Position numbers and translations under genes: made by a program
The notes under the pieces: generated by a model
Told to the model about the DNA's origin: nothing
Seen by the model: only the letters and a program-made list of their open reading frames with translations
The model's database searches: none
Shown: piece after piece, positions 1-10,919 of the stretch
How positions within the stretch are numbered: the first letter of the stretch is position 1
Layout: every line of letters starts with the position of its first letter
Assembly: GCA_021464525.1 (NCBI GenBank)
Contig: JADRCO010000749.1
Span: forward strand, 1 to 27,055
Direction: 5' to 3'
Length of the DNA stretch: 27,055 nt
Source of the DNA: Rhizophagus sp. LPA8_4_AMF
Taxonomy: Eukaryota > Glomeromycota > Glomeromycetes > Glomerales > Glomeraceae

Positions 1-2300
1 TTTAATTTTTTTTTAATTTCTTTTTTTTTTTTTTTCTCTTCAATTTTTTTTTACGATTTTTTTAATATATACTATACTATTTTCAAAAAATGGCAACATT
101 TTTTTTTTTTATTAATCACCACGGCTGGCAAATAACCACATATGCTTTTTTTTTAAAAAAAAAAATATGACAAAACAAGAAGAAAAAACGTTGTCGGAGG
201 CAAAAAATCGAACATTTTTTGTTTTTTAAGATCGATCTTCGATCGATTTTAAATCGGATAATAATCATATTTACATTTATTTTTTTTTTTCGAAAAAAAA
301 AGAGAACGAATGTTTTTTTTATTTTTTTTTTCGATTTACGATACGAATTTTTAAACGAACACTATCGAACGGACTTTTTTTTTTCTAAATAATTTTCGGA
401 CGGTTAACATTTACAATTTGAATTCAACATGGAAGAAAAATTAAAAATCAAAAAAAAAAAAACGTTATCCAAATGTCTATCTTATCGGCAAAAAAAAAGA
501 AATATTAAATAATTTCTTTTTTTTTTTTATTTATTTTTATTTAATGATTAATGATGATTAAATATCGTTATATAACAACCCCCCCCCCGTTTTCAGAACT
601 TGAAACAGTATAATCTACCAAAAATGAACATTTTATTTTTTTTTTATTTACATTAATGGACTATTTTTTTTTTATATCTCTCTTTATTTTTCTTATTTTT
701 TTTAAAACCTTTAAATTTGTTCCTACTCAAATCTGGCCTTTCAATTTTTTTCTTACCTAAAAAAAAACAAATTTTTTTTTCGAATCGAAAATTTTGAAAT
801 CTTTTTTTTTTCTACTCGATGATAATATTAATTATTTTTCTCGTATTTTTTAAATTTTTTAAATTTTTTTTTTCGCTTTTACCAATATTTTCGCTTTTTT
901 TTTAGTGCTTTTTTTTCGTTGTGTTGTATAGTAAGTAAAAAAAACAATTAAGCTCAAAAAACCTCTTTAAAATAACCAAACAAAATTATGCTAAAAAAAC
1001 ATTATATGAAAAATTTTATAATTATTAATTTTTTTTTTTTGTGATAATAAATAATAAAAATATTACAAGTTACGAAATAAATTTTTTTTTTTTAAACGTG
1101 AATATTTTTTTAATTGTTACGAAAATGGAATTTAATTTGCAAAAAAAAAAACGGATGAGTATTGTTTATTGAAAAGGTTAGTGTGAGAATTAACGATTTG
1201 GAATTGGAAAGATTTTAATCGCACGGGCCCTAAAAGCCGATTGCCCACCCTGAGAGCAAAAAAATTTGTGGCGTAAAAACTCGAAACAATGAATTAAACG
1301 ATTATTATTTCGAAAAAGAAAATAAGTATCTATTAATAATATAAACAAAGTTTGAAAGTTAGACAATTATAAAAATATAAATAAATACTCATGGCGAAAA
1401 ATTACAGACCGAATCAAGAAAAGTCTCCATATGAAAGCTCAAAGAACGCCTAAAATCGATAAGCATGCACAGACCATTTGAGGTTACTCGCGAAAAGTCT
1501 TAAACAATTGATTAAATGAAACCATGTGTTTTTATAAGTTAAAAGAATTCTAGAACATTTTCGTTTTGTTTAATCTAAAATTTTTTTTTTTTTTTTTTTT
1601 TTTTTGACGGGGATAACTTTTTTCCCGCCTAAATTATTTTTTATGTTACTGCGCCGCGCGAAATATTAAATATTTCCTTCCTTTTTAGAACAAATTTTCA
1701 TGGAATTTTTTATAAAAAAAATTCTAATGATAAAATCATGGAAAGGGAATGTCATTTTATTTATTTAAATGTCCAACTTTTAAAAATCTGCAATCAAATC
1801 AATAAAATCGCAAGTAATCTTTGATGGAAAATATTAATTATATCGCCACAACATTTGGGGACAAATTAATTTATTAATTTATAGCTAGCTGTATTATTGA
1901 CAAAAACATTTAATTTAATTTTTATCAAACCAATTAAAATATTTGTTTAACTGAACAATATTTATAAAAATCATGTGATTTATTTAACATTTTTATTGCA
2001 CATAACTTTTTAGTTATTCCAGCATTACCAATTAAAAGATTTAGAAATTAACATGCAATCCGGTAATCAAACATTCGTTACATATACTTTCACAAATAAT
2101 CGCGGTAGGCGTTTTTTTTTGCGACGGGTTCACCCTTAACCCTTAACCTGGGAGTGACCAATCTGCAATTTTAAATCAATATGTATTATAAATGAACCTT
2201 TAAATTCTGATTAGTTAAAGTTAATGTGGTGTAAAGATAAATCCAGATTGTAAATTCTTTATAAACCAATTTTGTTGGTATCAAATCCAAGTTCGTTTGG
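1..2300. other. Homopolymer-rich non-coding region
   Basis: No gene is visible here. The first 1,100 bases are unusually dense in T runs of 8-15 bases and A runs, with almost no frame open for more than about 30 codons. A nine-C run sits at about 580-588 and a T run of more than 20 bases at about 1580-1605. The stretch could be a long untranslated or promoter region of a gene beyond the left edge, but nothing in it identifies such a gene. Confidence 0.6.
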
Positions 2301-2379
2301 TATTCGTTGGACATGAAAAAAGAAACGTCGGATGAAATTCACATGATCAAATTGTAACAACAAACAAGTTTAATACTCA

Positions 2380-3900
2380 ATCCCTGCTTAAACTTACTTG
2401 AATGATTCTTGACATAGCCATAATCTATCGTATGAATAATCATAACTTTCTTTCCAAAAAAATATTAACCGCATCCTTTAAAATTATCTTAGTGATAACT
2501 ATTAGCTTTAACTTTTAATTTACAACAATTTGTATAATAGTTACATTACTACTTACGATTTGAGGAAGAAAATTTGGCCGTCAGCTCGAACAGGTGTTAG
2601 ATCAAAGAATTGAATGATTTTTGCTTTATACTATTCATACTATCTTTTAATATGATTATTGGTTAAAAAGAAAATCATTCGATATGAATATTTTTCACTA
2701 CACCGATTTTAATAACCATTTAAGTTCACACAACTAGGAGACGGAATCCGTTGTAAGTACGAAGCGTCGTTCCATAAAATGATGGTCTTCTGTAAATTGA
2801 CGTTACACAACAAGAGAAATATATCGATACTGACCTCCAGTAAGCCCCTTCGGCTTTTTGGATACATCATCCAAATTCATATTTTTTGCTAAAGAGAACG
2901 TTTTAAATTAATCTTATCTCTCTAATAGTAACAACATACTCTTAATCGATGAAAAACGGTCATTTGCATACAAGACTTATGTTCGAGTTTATTTCATTTC
3001 AGCACAATAATTTCGTAGAAGCATTCGGTCAGATTCATTGAACACTTTAAGAAAAGTGATTCAATTTCATCTTGATGATTTTGGTTGTTCGTTAATAGAC
3101 TCTGTCAAGTGGCTTTTTTTTGTCCTTCGCTGAACGTGCTTCACATTGTTCATCAGTTTCTAATTGTCTTTTTCTCTTCTTAATAGGCAAGACCATTTCA
3201 CTTCGATCTGGGGTTTCATTAAATCTAATTTTACGCATTTTAAGCACTTGTACTTGACTGATATACATATATTTTTTTCTTTATGGACAAGCAATTAAAT
3301 TTAATATTTCACTCAGTTTTTATTTAAGCATTTATTTTTATTTATTACTGTATATAAAAGTTACTAATTTTGTACCATAAATTTACTGTGATTAATTTGC
3401 CATTAACTTTTTATTTTAACTTTATAATTAAGTCCAAGATTTTAGTTAATTACAAAGTTATTAATTACAAAAATAATAAAAATAATTGATTGCACCCTTC
3501 AAGTACCGGTAAACTGTAGGGTAATGATCTTTACGGAAGCGAGTTCTGTACCCATTCATTCTGACCAACTTGTTTCATAATTCATACAAGCGTAAATCTA
3601 TACCTCTTCCGACAATATAGATTGACTCATGCGCTCAATGCTTCGAATTAAAAACTCGGTGAGATCTACTGTTTTGGATTAGAATTGGCACTTTTTAATC
3701 TAACCAACCCAACCCTAATCCTAAACCTAATGCCTTTAATGTGGGGTTTAACTCATTTTATGAAAAATTCACGTGATCAGAAGTTTAGAGGGATTACACC
3801 AATTTTTCCTTCTATCGTCATGATCACTTTTCGTCATCATCCTCTTCTGAGGAAACTTCAATGCAATCAAACTTACGTTTTGTCAGGTATTGTATTGTAT
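2380..3900 (-). pseudogene. Scattered coding-like pieces, decayed unrecognised gene(s)
   Basis: On the minus strand several short stretches read like protein but are separated by stops and frame changes. One is 3092-3238, an ATG-initiated 48-codon ORF with a basic cluster PIKKRKRQ. Others are near 2850-2880 (MNLDDVSKKPKGLTG), 2755-2810 (FTEDHHFMERRFVLTTD), 2562-2632 (IIQFFDLTPVRADGQIFFLK, followed by a good donor GTAAGT), about 2400-2450 (SYDYSYDRLWLCQESF, again followed by GTAAGT) and 3480-3560 (MNGYRTRFRKDHYPTVYRYL). An acidic piece near 3815-3870 (EVSSEEDDDEK) is cut by a stop. They may be exons of one rapidly decaying gene or of several. I do not recognise a family, and some pieces could be chance. 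Confidence 0.28.
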
Positions 3901-4300
3901 TTACGTAAAAATCAATTTTATAACTTTGTTTAGAAAAAGAATAATGTAAGGATTATTTCCAACAAAAAGGTATAAAGAGTATTGTAATGCGTATAAAATC
4001 AATTCTCAATTCTTTTTCTTGGATTCGCAATTTTTCTTTATGGATCTCTGTTTTTCTTCCAGTATGGATCTTTATAGCACATAATTTTATTAGGTTAACT
4101 CTTCCACTATGAGTAAACAACTCTAGTGCTTAATTTCGCAAAAAGGTCAATACTTCAGAATAAAGCTTAAATGATCTAATATAATATAAATGTGAAAAAA
4201 AAAAAATTTTTATATTTGTTTTAAATACATTTCTATTTGTTAATTGCTTAAAATATAAACATGAAAGATTTCACAAATATATTTGTATATATTTAAGAAT

Positions 4301-4519
4301 ATGAATTTTTTTATGCATGAAGTTACAGGTCATGGCGGAATATTAGGGAATGAACTTGTGGATGAGCTAGCGAAAAATAGTTTAGATTTAGATAGGTCTT
4401 ATGACAATAGTTTTAATTGTGATAACAAGGAATGCCATGATATAAGGATATTCCCATTGAACAAAAATTTCGCAAAGCATATCGGCGGATTTGTTTCATC
4501 ACACGTCAGCCGAACATAG
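4301..4519 (+). pseudogene. RNase H C-terminal fragment (retroelement relic)
   Basis: The 72-codon ORF starting at the ATG at 4301 carries the motif VTGHGGILGNELVDELAK at residues 8-25. This fits the last catalytic segment of RNase HI, with His11 matching the active-site histidine and Asp21 the final catalytic aspartate. The first three acidic catalytic positions are absent, and no upstream coding sequence supplies them. It is therefore only a fragment, most likely from the RNase H domain of a non-LTR retrotransposon or a stand-alone reverse-transcriptase-linked RNase H. The last 14 residues are encoded by the left arm of the inverted-repeat element at 4477-4607, so the reading frame ends inside an inserted sequence. 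It is unlikely to make a working enzyme. Confidence 0.55.
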
Positions 4520-4607
4520 TAAATTAATTAGTGAACTGGGTTTTCCCATTTCTATAATAAATTTGTTATAGCAAATGACATGTGATGAAACAAATCCGCC
4601 GATATGC
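4477..4607. mobile_element. 131-bp element with 30-bp terminal inverted repeats
   Basis: The stretch 4477-4506 (starting GCATATCGGCGGATTTG) is repeated in inverted orientation at 4578-4607 (ending CAAATCCGCCGATATGC), with 29 of 30 bases matching and 71 bases between the arms. If the element proper starts at TCGGCGG, both ends are flanked by TA, as expected for Tc1/mariner-type miniature elements. No longer target duplication is seen. The core is too short to code for anything. It interrupts the end of the RNase H fragment. A simple fold-back repeat is the alternative. Confidence 0.6.
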
Positions 4608-5814
4608 ATTTATTTATAGGGCATTGAATTTTAGGAAATAAAATTTGTCGAAAATAATTTGGGGAAAAATGTGTATAAATGGAAGAAAAATTGACCAAAT
4701 AATGTTCCAATGATAAAAAAAACCCATTATTATTCATAATAAAATTAGTAATTATTTTGAATTTGAATTTGAATATTTAAGAGATGAATGGATGAAAACA
4801 AACAAAAAAGGAGAATAAAGGAATTGAACTATTTATATTTAATTTCTTTAATCATTCAATTAAATGAGCCGATAAAATTATAACTTTGATATAGCTACAG
4901 GGGTTACACAGAAAGAAGGTCGAGATTGTTTATTCTGATAATAAAAGCCTTATTCATTATTCGATAAGTATTCGATAAGTATGAACAAATCAAAGAATGA
5001 AATGATGTTAAATTTCTCATTCATCACTACTGTATTTACTTAAAAAAAAAATCGTCTAAGTTTTATAAATATTTTATCTTAGTTCTTTTTAATTTCTCAT
5101 CCTTAATTAATTTATTCTATTCTCAAAATTTACCTCATATTATTATAATTTTTTTAAATATAATTAAATTTTGTTTGATCGTAATAATAATATATACATT
5201 AAAATTTCTCATCAACTAAATAAACCATTTTACACTCGGTTGAAAGAAGGAATTCTATCCTAGCTGGTTAATGAATTGTCTAAATTATTAAATTGTGTTC
5301 GGGTACATCTTTATTCAATAAAAATGATTTTTCTGTTAAATGTTTTAGTACTCTTACATTGTTCATCATAAATCTTTTTGTACAGTTAACACTAATTCTC
5401 CTCACATTCTTCTTGAAATGATCGGCAATGATCAACAATAAAATATTGATACCATATTATAATCTGCAGACTTCCAATCCTTCTCGGAGTATTGGATCAA
5501 GTCAAATCCACCTTATTAATTTAATTTGTTACTGTAAATATATCAATATTTGATGGTAATAATAAAATTGGTAATGAAATACTTATATCAACCTATCAAA
5601 CCTATAATATATTACGCAACCCGTTAATTGTATTTGACCTAGAATTATTAAATAAAATAAAAAATAAATAACATAGTTTTTTTTTATAAAAGAAATGATT
5701 AAAGGAATAACCTACATAAATTTGAATGCCTTATAGTAAAAAGTTTCCTATAATTCGAAATATATAAATCTAATTAATTATAGGACCAAAAAAACGATTA
5801 ATATATTTTAAATT
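4608..5814. other. Intergenic, no gene seen
   Basis: AT-rich sequence with stops in all frames. I see no RNA gene and no clear repeat. Confidence 0.5.
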
Positions 5815-7380
5815 TTCTTGCCTTCTTTTACAGAATAAATTTTATGATCTGAAGCTTTTTCAATGGCGTCAATCTGCGATTCTATATCTTCAAAATAGAA
5901 ATCTGTAAATTTCTTACATCTCTTAAAAAAATGCTAAAAAAATACATACATTTTATTTAGATATTAAAATAAATACTGTAAATAAATAAATAAATAAAAT
6001 GTAAATATTATTACCCTTTATTAGTACTCTCGTCTAGAATATCTAGGGCAGTCTTTTGTATTCATAGTAAAACTATTGCCGTTAGATTTTGAGAATATAA
6101 ATTAGCAGCAGTTCGAGCTCTATATGCTATATCACGGGCGTCATTGGATTATCTGAGTAAGTCTTTCGTATCAGATATCAAATGTCGAAGATTATAGGTC
6201 GATTTCAAGGGAAGTTGTAAATTCGACAAGTTGGGATTATCTAATTGTAAATTTGGTCCATGGCATTTTTGAAACGAAAAAAAAATGGACCAACATTGAT
6301 TTGTATTGGCCAGATTGTCTTTCCATATATTGTAACGGAACATGGTATGGAGCAATTTATATAAAACTATTCCAATCCGTTCCCATTTCCTTTGAGGCTT
6401 TTTCTACTAAGCCATTCGCCGATCTTTCTACGGATGATGCCGAAGCCACTTTCGGTTTGTTCTTTCAAAGGTGAACTCTGTTAATTTTAGGGTTGTTATA
6501 AATAAAAAATTAACTGCATATTCCTAAAAACAGTTCAAAATTTTATTATGCTTCAGTCAATATTTATAAGAATGTAATAAAATACTTTTGGTCACCGTAT
6601 TTCCATTATCATTTTCAAAGCTACATTCGTTTTCTTTAATATATGAGGATCTTCTTCCTATCTCGATGTTTGAATAAATAAATCATATGAAAGATAAAAA
6701 AAAATAATTCTTTATCTGTATCATAAATCTGAATGTTCACACATTAAAGTAGACAGGTTTCTTATTATTTTCTTCGGCTGATGGTGAAAACATTGGAGAT
6801 GTTGGAGGCATCAAATTTGGTAATATTACTTCTGATAAAGAACTTATACTTCCATGACAACCACGAGTTCCGCTTTTCTGGCGCTAGTCGTAATATTTGT
6901 TTTGAAAGTTTCTTTGTGTCGTTTTTTTCAATAAGTTGTCTTTTGATGTGTTCTTCACACACTATTGCCTGGATTATGGACTGAATGAAGTGTCTCAAGT
7001 GAGTATCTGATGTAATGGTAATGGAGAGTCACAACTTCACTAACAATTTCTTTTCTATCTAACCAATTTGGATCTGTTGCTAATTGGTTTTCGTTGGTAT
7101 GCTTGATAAAGTCTGGCTATAAATTCACAACATTCTTTTCTCAGTGATCTTGAGTCCACTTGCTAAAGTAATTTAAATATATTCAACATACTAATAAAAA
7201 AAAAGAGAGAATATTGAATATTTCTTTTCTATTATTAAATTACGATTTCAAAAAATAAATGATAGCTTTACCTCCCGATGTTTTTCTATAAAACTATTTT
7301 GATTAGATCCCGATTCGATTCCTTCCATTTGCTCTTGTTCTAATAGTAAAGTACTGATGGTACAGATGATTGAACAAGTG
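5815..7380 (-). pseudogene. Decayed intron-containing gene of unknown family
   Basis: Minus-strand segments read as protein but are broken. From the 5' side: an exon-like piece at 7272-7368 (ends in a SNQNSFIEKHRE-type sequence followed by donor GTAAAG); after an acceptor near 7164, a stretch SLRKECCEFIARLYQAYQRK that loses frame and continues in another frame as LATDPNWLDRKEIVSEVVTL; then an open piece at 6765-6998 with HFIQSIIQAIVCEEHIKRQL; then 6149-6355, rich in Asn and Leu, stopping at a TAA and resuming as SNDARDIAYRARTAANLYSQ to about 6090, then a TGA and a TAA; and a last piece at about 5820-5935 with FEDIESQIDAIEKASDHKIY. The predicted protein is hydrophilic and helical. Several in-frame stops and at least one frameshift indicate a pseudogene. 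I do not recognise the family. Confidence 0.4.
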
Positions 7381-8585
7381 TATGTTATGCTATAAAGGAA
7401 AATGTTCTAAAAAAGATTAATAAAAAGATATTAAATACTAAATATATAATATTTTTTTATTTTCTTAAAAGAGATTAAAAACAAAAAAGATTAAAAACCT
7501 TTGAAGGAGATTCATTATATTTTATTGTGTATTTCTTATATTAGCTACAAGATTCTCGCGGATATTTGTTGCTGAATAAATAAGTTGAATTGGTACTTTT
7601 TGAATCCCTTTCTATATCTCTACACCAAAGTCGGCAACTTTGGGGGTAAAATTCGGTCACCCCAAATGGCAATTCAAATAGTCGAAAGAATGCCAAGTCG
7701 CTAATTTTCATTCATTGGTGATCAATAGTCCATCTCCAAATAACATGGGATAGTTCATAAAATGTCTTTTTTAATTTAATAGTAAACGTTGTTTACGTAT
7801 TATTTGAAGGAAGAGTAAAATAAACTGAAAGATCTTTAGTACTTTAGCTGATATAATATTATGATTATACAAGTAGCATTAGATGATAATTAATGAGACT
7901 CGAAAATAAAACTTCCGACGCGCATCTAAAATATGGTAGACCCCAAATTTGATTGGTTCATCATTAAAATCTTAGCTTCTTTTGCTTGTTTTCTTTAACC
8001 AAAGTGTTCGACCGAAACACTAAAATTGCATTGTGGAATCTTTAGGTTTATTAAATAATATACTTTTTAAAAAATAAAAGAAATTAAGTAAAGTTTGTTC
8101 AGTAAATATGGAAATATTTGCATATTAAGCTAGCATAATTGGTAGTGAAATAAATTTTTAATAATATTAAACGCGTTCTGTTTTTATTTTCAGCAATTTG
8201 AACACACTTCAATTAAAGGAAAAAAGCGAAAGAAGCTTCAGTTATTTCAGCAGATAGGTTCTAGCTTGAGTGATTATAGAATTGATCGTTTTTTTTTAGT
8301 AATATTAATCGCAATTCGCAAATTTTTTGTGTTGGTAATTTATAATTGTAATATGGATTAAAAACTTTTTGCTCGTAATTTAAGTACTTTTCCTAAGTTA
8401 TATTAAAATTAAAGTAAAAAATAATTTTATGATTTATTGTTTAAAAATAAATTTAAAATGCATTCTTCCTTACTATATATATATATATAAAAAAAGTAAA
8501 TTGCATAAAATATGTATAAAAGTGATTGAAATTTTTTTTTTTTTTTTTTGGTAACACGCATGTCTTTAATAATTATTTCCTAAGA
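7381..8585. other. Intergenic region with one exon-like ORF
   Basis: Mostly non-coding. On the plus strand 8194-8361 is open after a good acceptor (TTTTTATTTTCAG) and begins with a basic stretch (IKGKKRKKLQLFQ), but it has no upstream partner exon I can identify and turns hydrophobic and AT-biased, so it is only a possible relic. At 7626-7668 overlapping inverted repeats occur (CCAAAG/CTTTGG and TTTGGGG/CCCCAAA). An (AT)n microsatellite lies near 8475-8490. The last 60 bases are the likely 3' region of the bZIP gene. Confidence 0.4.
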
Positions 8586-8586
8586 C

Positions 8587-8618
<32 letters not shown>

Positions 8619-9494
8619 GATCTTTACTAATCTGTCATGTGCTTCTGTCAAACGTTGTTCCAACATCTTAACCCTAGCATCTTTTTCGGCGTTTTTATCT
8701 TCTAAACCTTTCTTTTCACTTTCCAAAACAGCGATACGAGTTTGTAGTTCAATATTTTCGTTCTTGAGTATCGTTACGTCCTTTTCAAGAGTTTCCATTC
8801 TCTTTACCTTTCGGAGTCGACTCCTGCGAGCAGCATCAGTATTCTTGGCACGTTTCATAGCCAATTCATCAGCAACGAAATGTGGATCTTTCTCTATTTC
8901 ATTAGCAGACCTCTTACGATTACGAGTCCTTAATGAAGTTGTTAACGGAGAAGTGGATGCCGATGACGTAGAGAGTACCGGAGAGTTAACATCCGAAAAA
9001 TTTGATAAAAGAGCAGGTGATGTAGATGAAGAATGAACATTATTATTGGTTGAAGAGGAGGTCGTAACGTCAGTGGTCCATGGAATATTTACAGAAGGTA
9101 CAGAAGGTACAGAAGGTGTAGAAGAAAGTTGCATCAAAGATCTTGTATTTGTACTAGAAGCATTATGATCGAGATCGGGGAAAAAGCCAACTGCAGGGTC
9201 AAGAGACGGACTTGACATAAAAGGACCATTAAAGAGAGGGGAATCATTCAAATCTTGAGGAGTGGAGACATCATATATAAGAGAAGGTGTTGTCATTGAA
9301 GAAGTCAATTCGGGAGAGAAATCATAGGTTTGAGTCTCTAGATTGAATAGATCGTTTGCAAGGAGGTCATTTCCAGCAACAAGATTGTACAACTCGATGA
9401 AATCAGAGGAGTCGTACGCCCCAGATTTTGCCTGGGGGGACCCAGTTGACGCGGGGTCAACGCATTGAACAAAACCTTGATCTTGAGACATCAT
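8586..9494 (-). CDS. bZIP transcription factor, GCN4/CPC-1 type
   Basis: A single uninterrupted 302-residue ORF. The C-terminal part is a bZIP domain (about residues 213-285). Its basic region contains NTDAARRSRLRK at 218-229, the N-x-x-A-A-x-x-S-R signature of the Gcn4 subfamily, which binds TGACTCA-like sites. A leucine zipper follows with leucines at 236, 243, 250, 257 and 264, a break at Lys271, then Leu278, longer than the yeast Gcn4 zipper. Residues 25-110 are acidic and rich in Phe/Leu, as in activation domains; 115-185 is Ser/Thr-rich. The protein ends in a poly-Asn run encoded by an AAT repeat. The start is the first of two adjacent ATGs after an AAT-repeat leader. By family it would act in the nucleus as a dimer, activating amino-acid biosynthesis or starvation genes. 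Upstream ORFs in the leader support this. The exact orthology is inferred. Confidence 0.9.
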
Positions 9495-9608
9495 AATTAT
9501 AATTATTATTATTATTATTATTTTTTTTTTTTTTTTTGAAAAAATCTGGATTAAATATTATGCTTGTATTATTTAATGAGGAGAAAAAGAAAAAAAAAAT
9601 CGTGTGTT

Positions 9609-9665
9609 TTAAAAAAGAGAATTAACGAAAGGGACGTATAAAATACGGTTGATTAAGGAACTCAT
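9609..9665 (-). promoter_or_regulatory. Upstream ORF 3 of the bZIP gene (18 codons)
   Basis: ATG at 9665 to TAA at 9609, coding MSSLINRILYVPFVNSLF. It overlaps the 26-codon upstream ORF in another frame and ends 114 bases before the main start codon. Whether the mRNA includes it depends on an unknown transcription start. Confidence 0.45.
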
Positions 9666-9702
9666 TTTGAAAATTTAGGTGGTTGTTAAAAAGAGCAGCC
9701 AT
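9622..9702 (-). promoter_or_regulatory. Upstream ORF 2 of the bZIP gene (26 codons)
   Basis: ATG at 9702 with A at -3 to TAA at 9622. It begins MAALFNNHL and lies wholly within the leader. The position resembles the inhibitory second upstream ORF of cpc-1. The function is inferred from the gene family. Confidence 0.5.
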
Positions 9703-9786
9703 TTTGTAGGCAAGCTAAGAAAATTGAAAATTTTAAAAACTATTATGGTGTACTAAAATCAAAGCGAGGGAGCTTTGAGAAATGAT

Positions 9787-9804
9787 TTAGACGGTGAAAG
9801 CCAT
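9787..9804 (-). promoter_or_regulatory. Upstream ORF 1 of the bZIP gene (5 codons)
   Basis: ATG at 9804 to TAA at 9787, coding MAFTV. A very short first upstream ORF, followed by longer ones, is the arrangement used for reinitiation control in GCN4-type leaders. It has A at -3. It counts only if transcription starts upstream of 9805. Confidence 0.45.
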
Positions 9805-10919
9805 TTTGAAAAAAGTAAAAAAAAAAAAATTTATACAAATATTTTCAACCAATAAAATAAAATAATTAAATAATTAATTTTACTTTCGCAAAAAAAAAAA
9901 TTTACTATCACAACACTAGTAGTTATTTTAAAAGTCAAAATACTTTTGATATTTAAAATTTTTTTTTTTTATATTGTTGTAAAGACAAAGGAGAAAAATT
10001 TTTTTCTTTTTGATTTAATATTTATTTCTAAAATATATTTTGAAAATAAAAAGGATTTTTTTTTTAAAAAAAAAAATTTTGGTTTTTTGGGTTTTTTGGG
10101 TTTTTAGGGGGCATTACCTAGTTTTTATAAGGGATGAAAAAAATTTTCAAAGTCATAATTCACGTCATTGATTGGTTGATCACCAAATATTATGCATGCC
10201 CCGTAAAAAGATTAGCCAATTAATTACTATGTAAGACATTTCGGCGGCTATATCCCGTTTGTGTACGAGGATCAAATTATTTACTATTTCACATTCTATT
10301 TAGACGTGCAGAAATGCAATTGCTACGGAACACAAGGCGGTGCTGTGTTATCAATCAAAAAAGATTTTCTTAAAAATAGAGTTTGTGATAGCAAATGTTC
10401 TCCGAAGTTTTTCGGCAATACCTTGTCAAATACGGAGAATTTAAAAGAACATGTTCCAGTTCTATTTTAACAAAAGTTCGTATACTTTGGAGAAACAAGA
10501 GAAAAAAAAAAAAAGAAATAAAAAAAAAAATAATAATAAAAGAAAGAAAAAAAAAATGCACCAATACACATATTGATATAATCATATATCTGAATCGGGT
10601 AACAAAGATTTACCATAAATTAATAATAAATTTGCATTGTACAATAAAAAAATCGATAAGAAATATATCGCAAACTACGTAGGGAACAATATTAAGAGAA
10701 GTAATGAACCGCAGTTTTTTGATCTATTAGTTCATCACATGTATCACATGAATAATGAATACACCACTGATAATCTATTTTTAGTAATAATTTACTTTTG
10801 TGTTTATTAAATTATTTATTATTTTAAAACATGTCACGGGATCATTAAAATCTTTGACATCATTGAAGCGTCACTAAATAAGAGTAAATTTTCATTATTT
10901 ATATTATTTTATTCTAGTT
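9805..10919. other. Intergenic region upstream of the bZIP gene
   Basis: Long A/T runs dominate. Four G runs lie at 10081-10111 (listed separately). On the plus strand, 10216-10470 is open for 84 codons without an ATG and reads HFGGYIPFVYEDQIIYY then a cysteine-containing stretch. Its composition is more protein-like than the surroundings, but there is no start, no homology I recognise and no partner exon. I do not call a gene. Confidence 0.4.
10081..10111 (+). other. Four-tract G-run, possible G-quadruplex
   Basis: G tracts of 2, 3, 3 and 5 are separated by regular six-base, T-rich loops, in a genome where G runs are rare. It lies about 590 bases upstream of the bZIP start codon, on the strand that is template for that gene. 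The first tract has only two Gs, so stability is uncertain. Confidence 0.4.

Noticed and set aside
1546-1560. Heat-shock element (ATTCTAGAACATTTT)
   Set aside because: Only two good units and no gene downstream that it could control.
2125-2145. Telomere-like CCCTTAACCCTTAACC
   Set aside because: The unit is not CCCTAA, there are only two copies, and it is internal.
3700-3735. Interstitial telomere repeat (CCCTAATCCTAAACCTAA)
   Set aside because: It is degenerate and short; chance in AT-rich DNA is sufficient.
8617-9036. 139-codon plus-strand ORF opposite the bZIP gene
   Set aside because: It is the mirror of the bZIP coding sequence, with no independent features.
10261-10470. Small cysteine-containing protein gene on the plus strand
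   Set aside because: It has no ATG start, no homology and no supporting splice partner.
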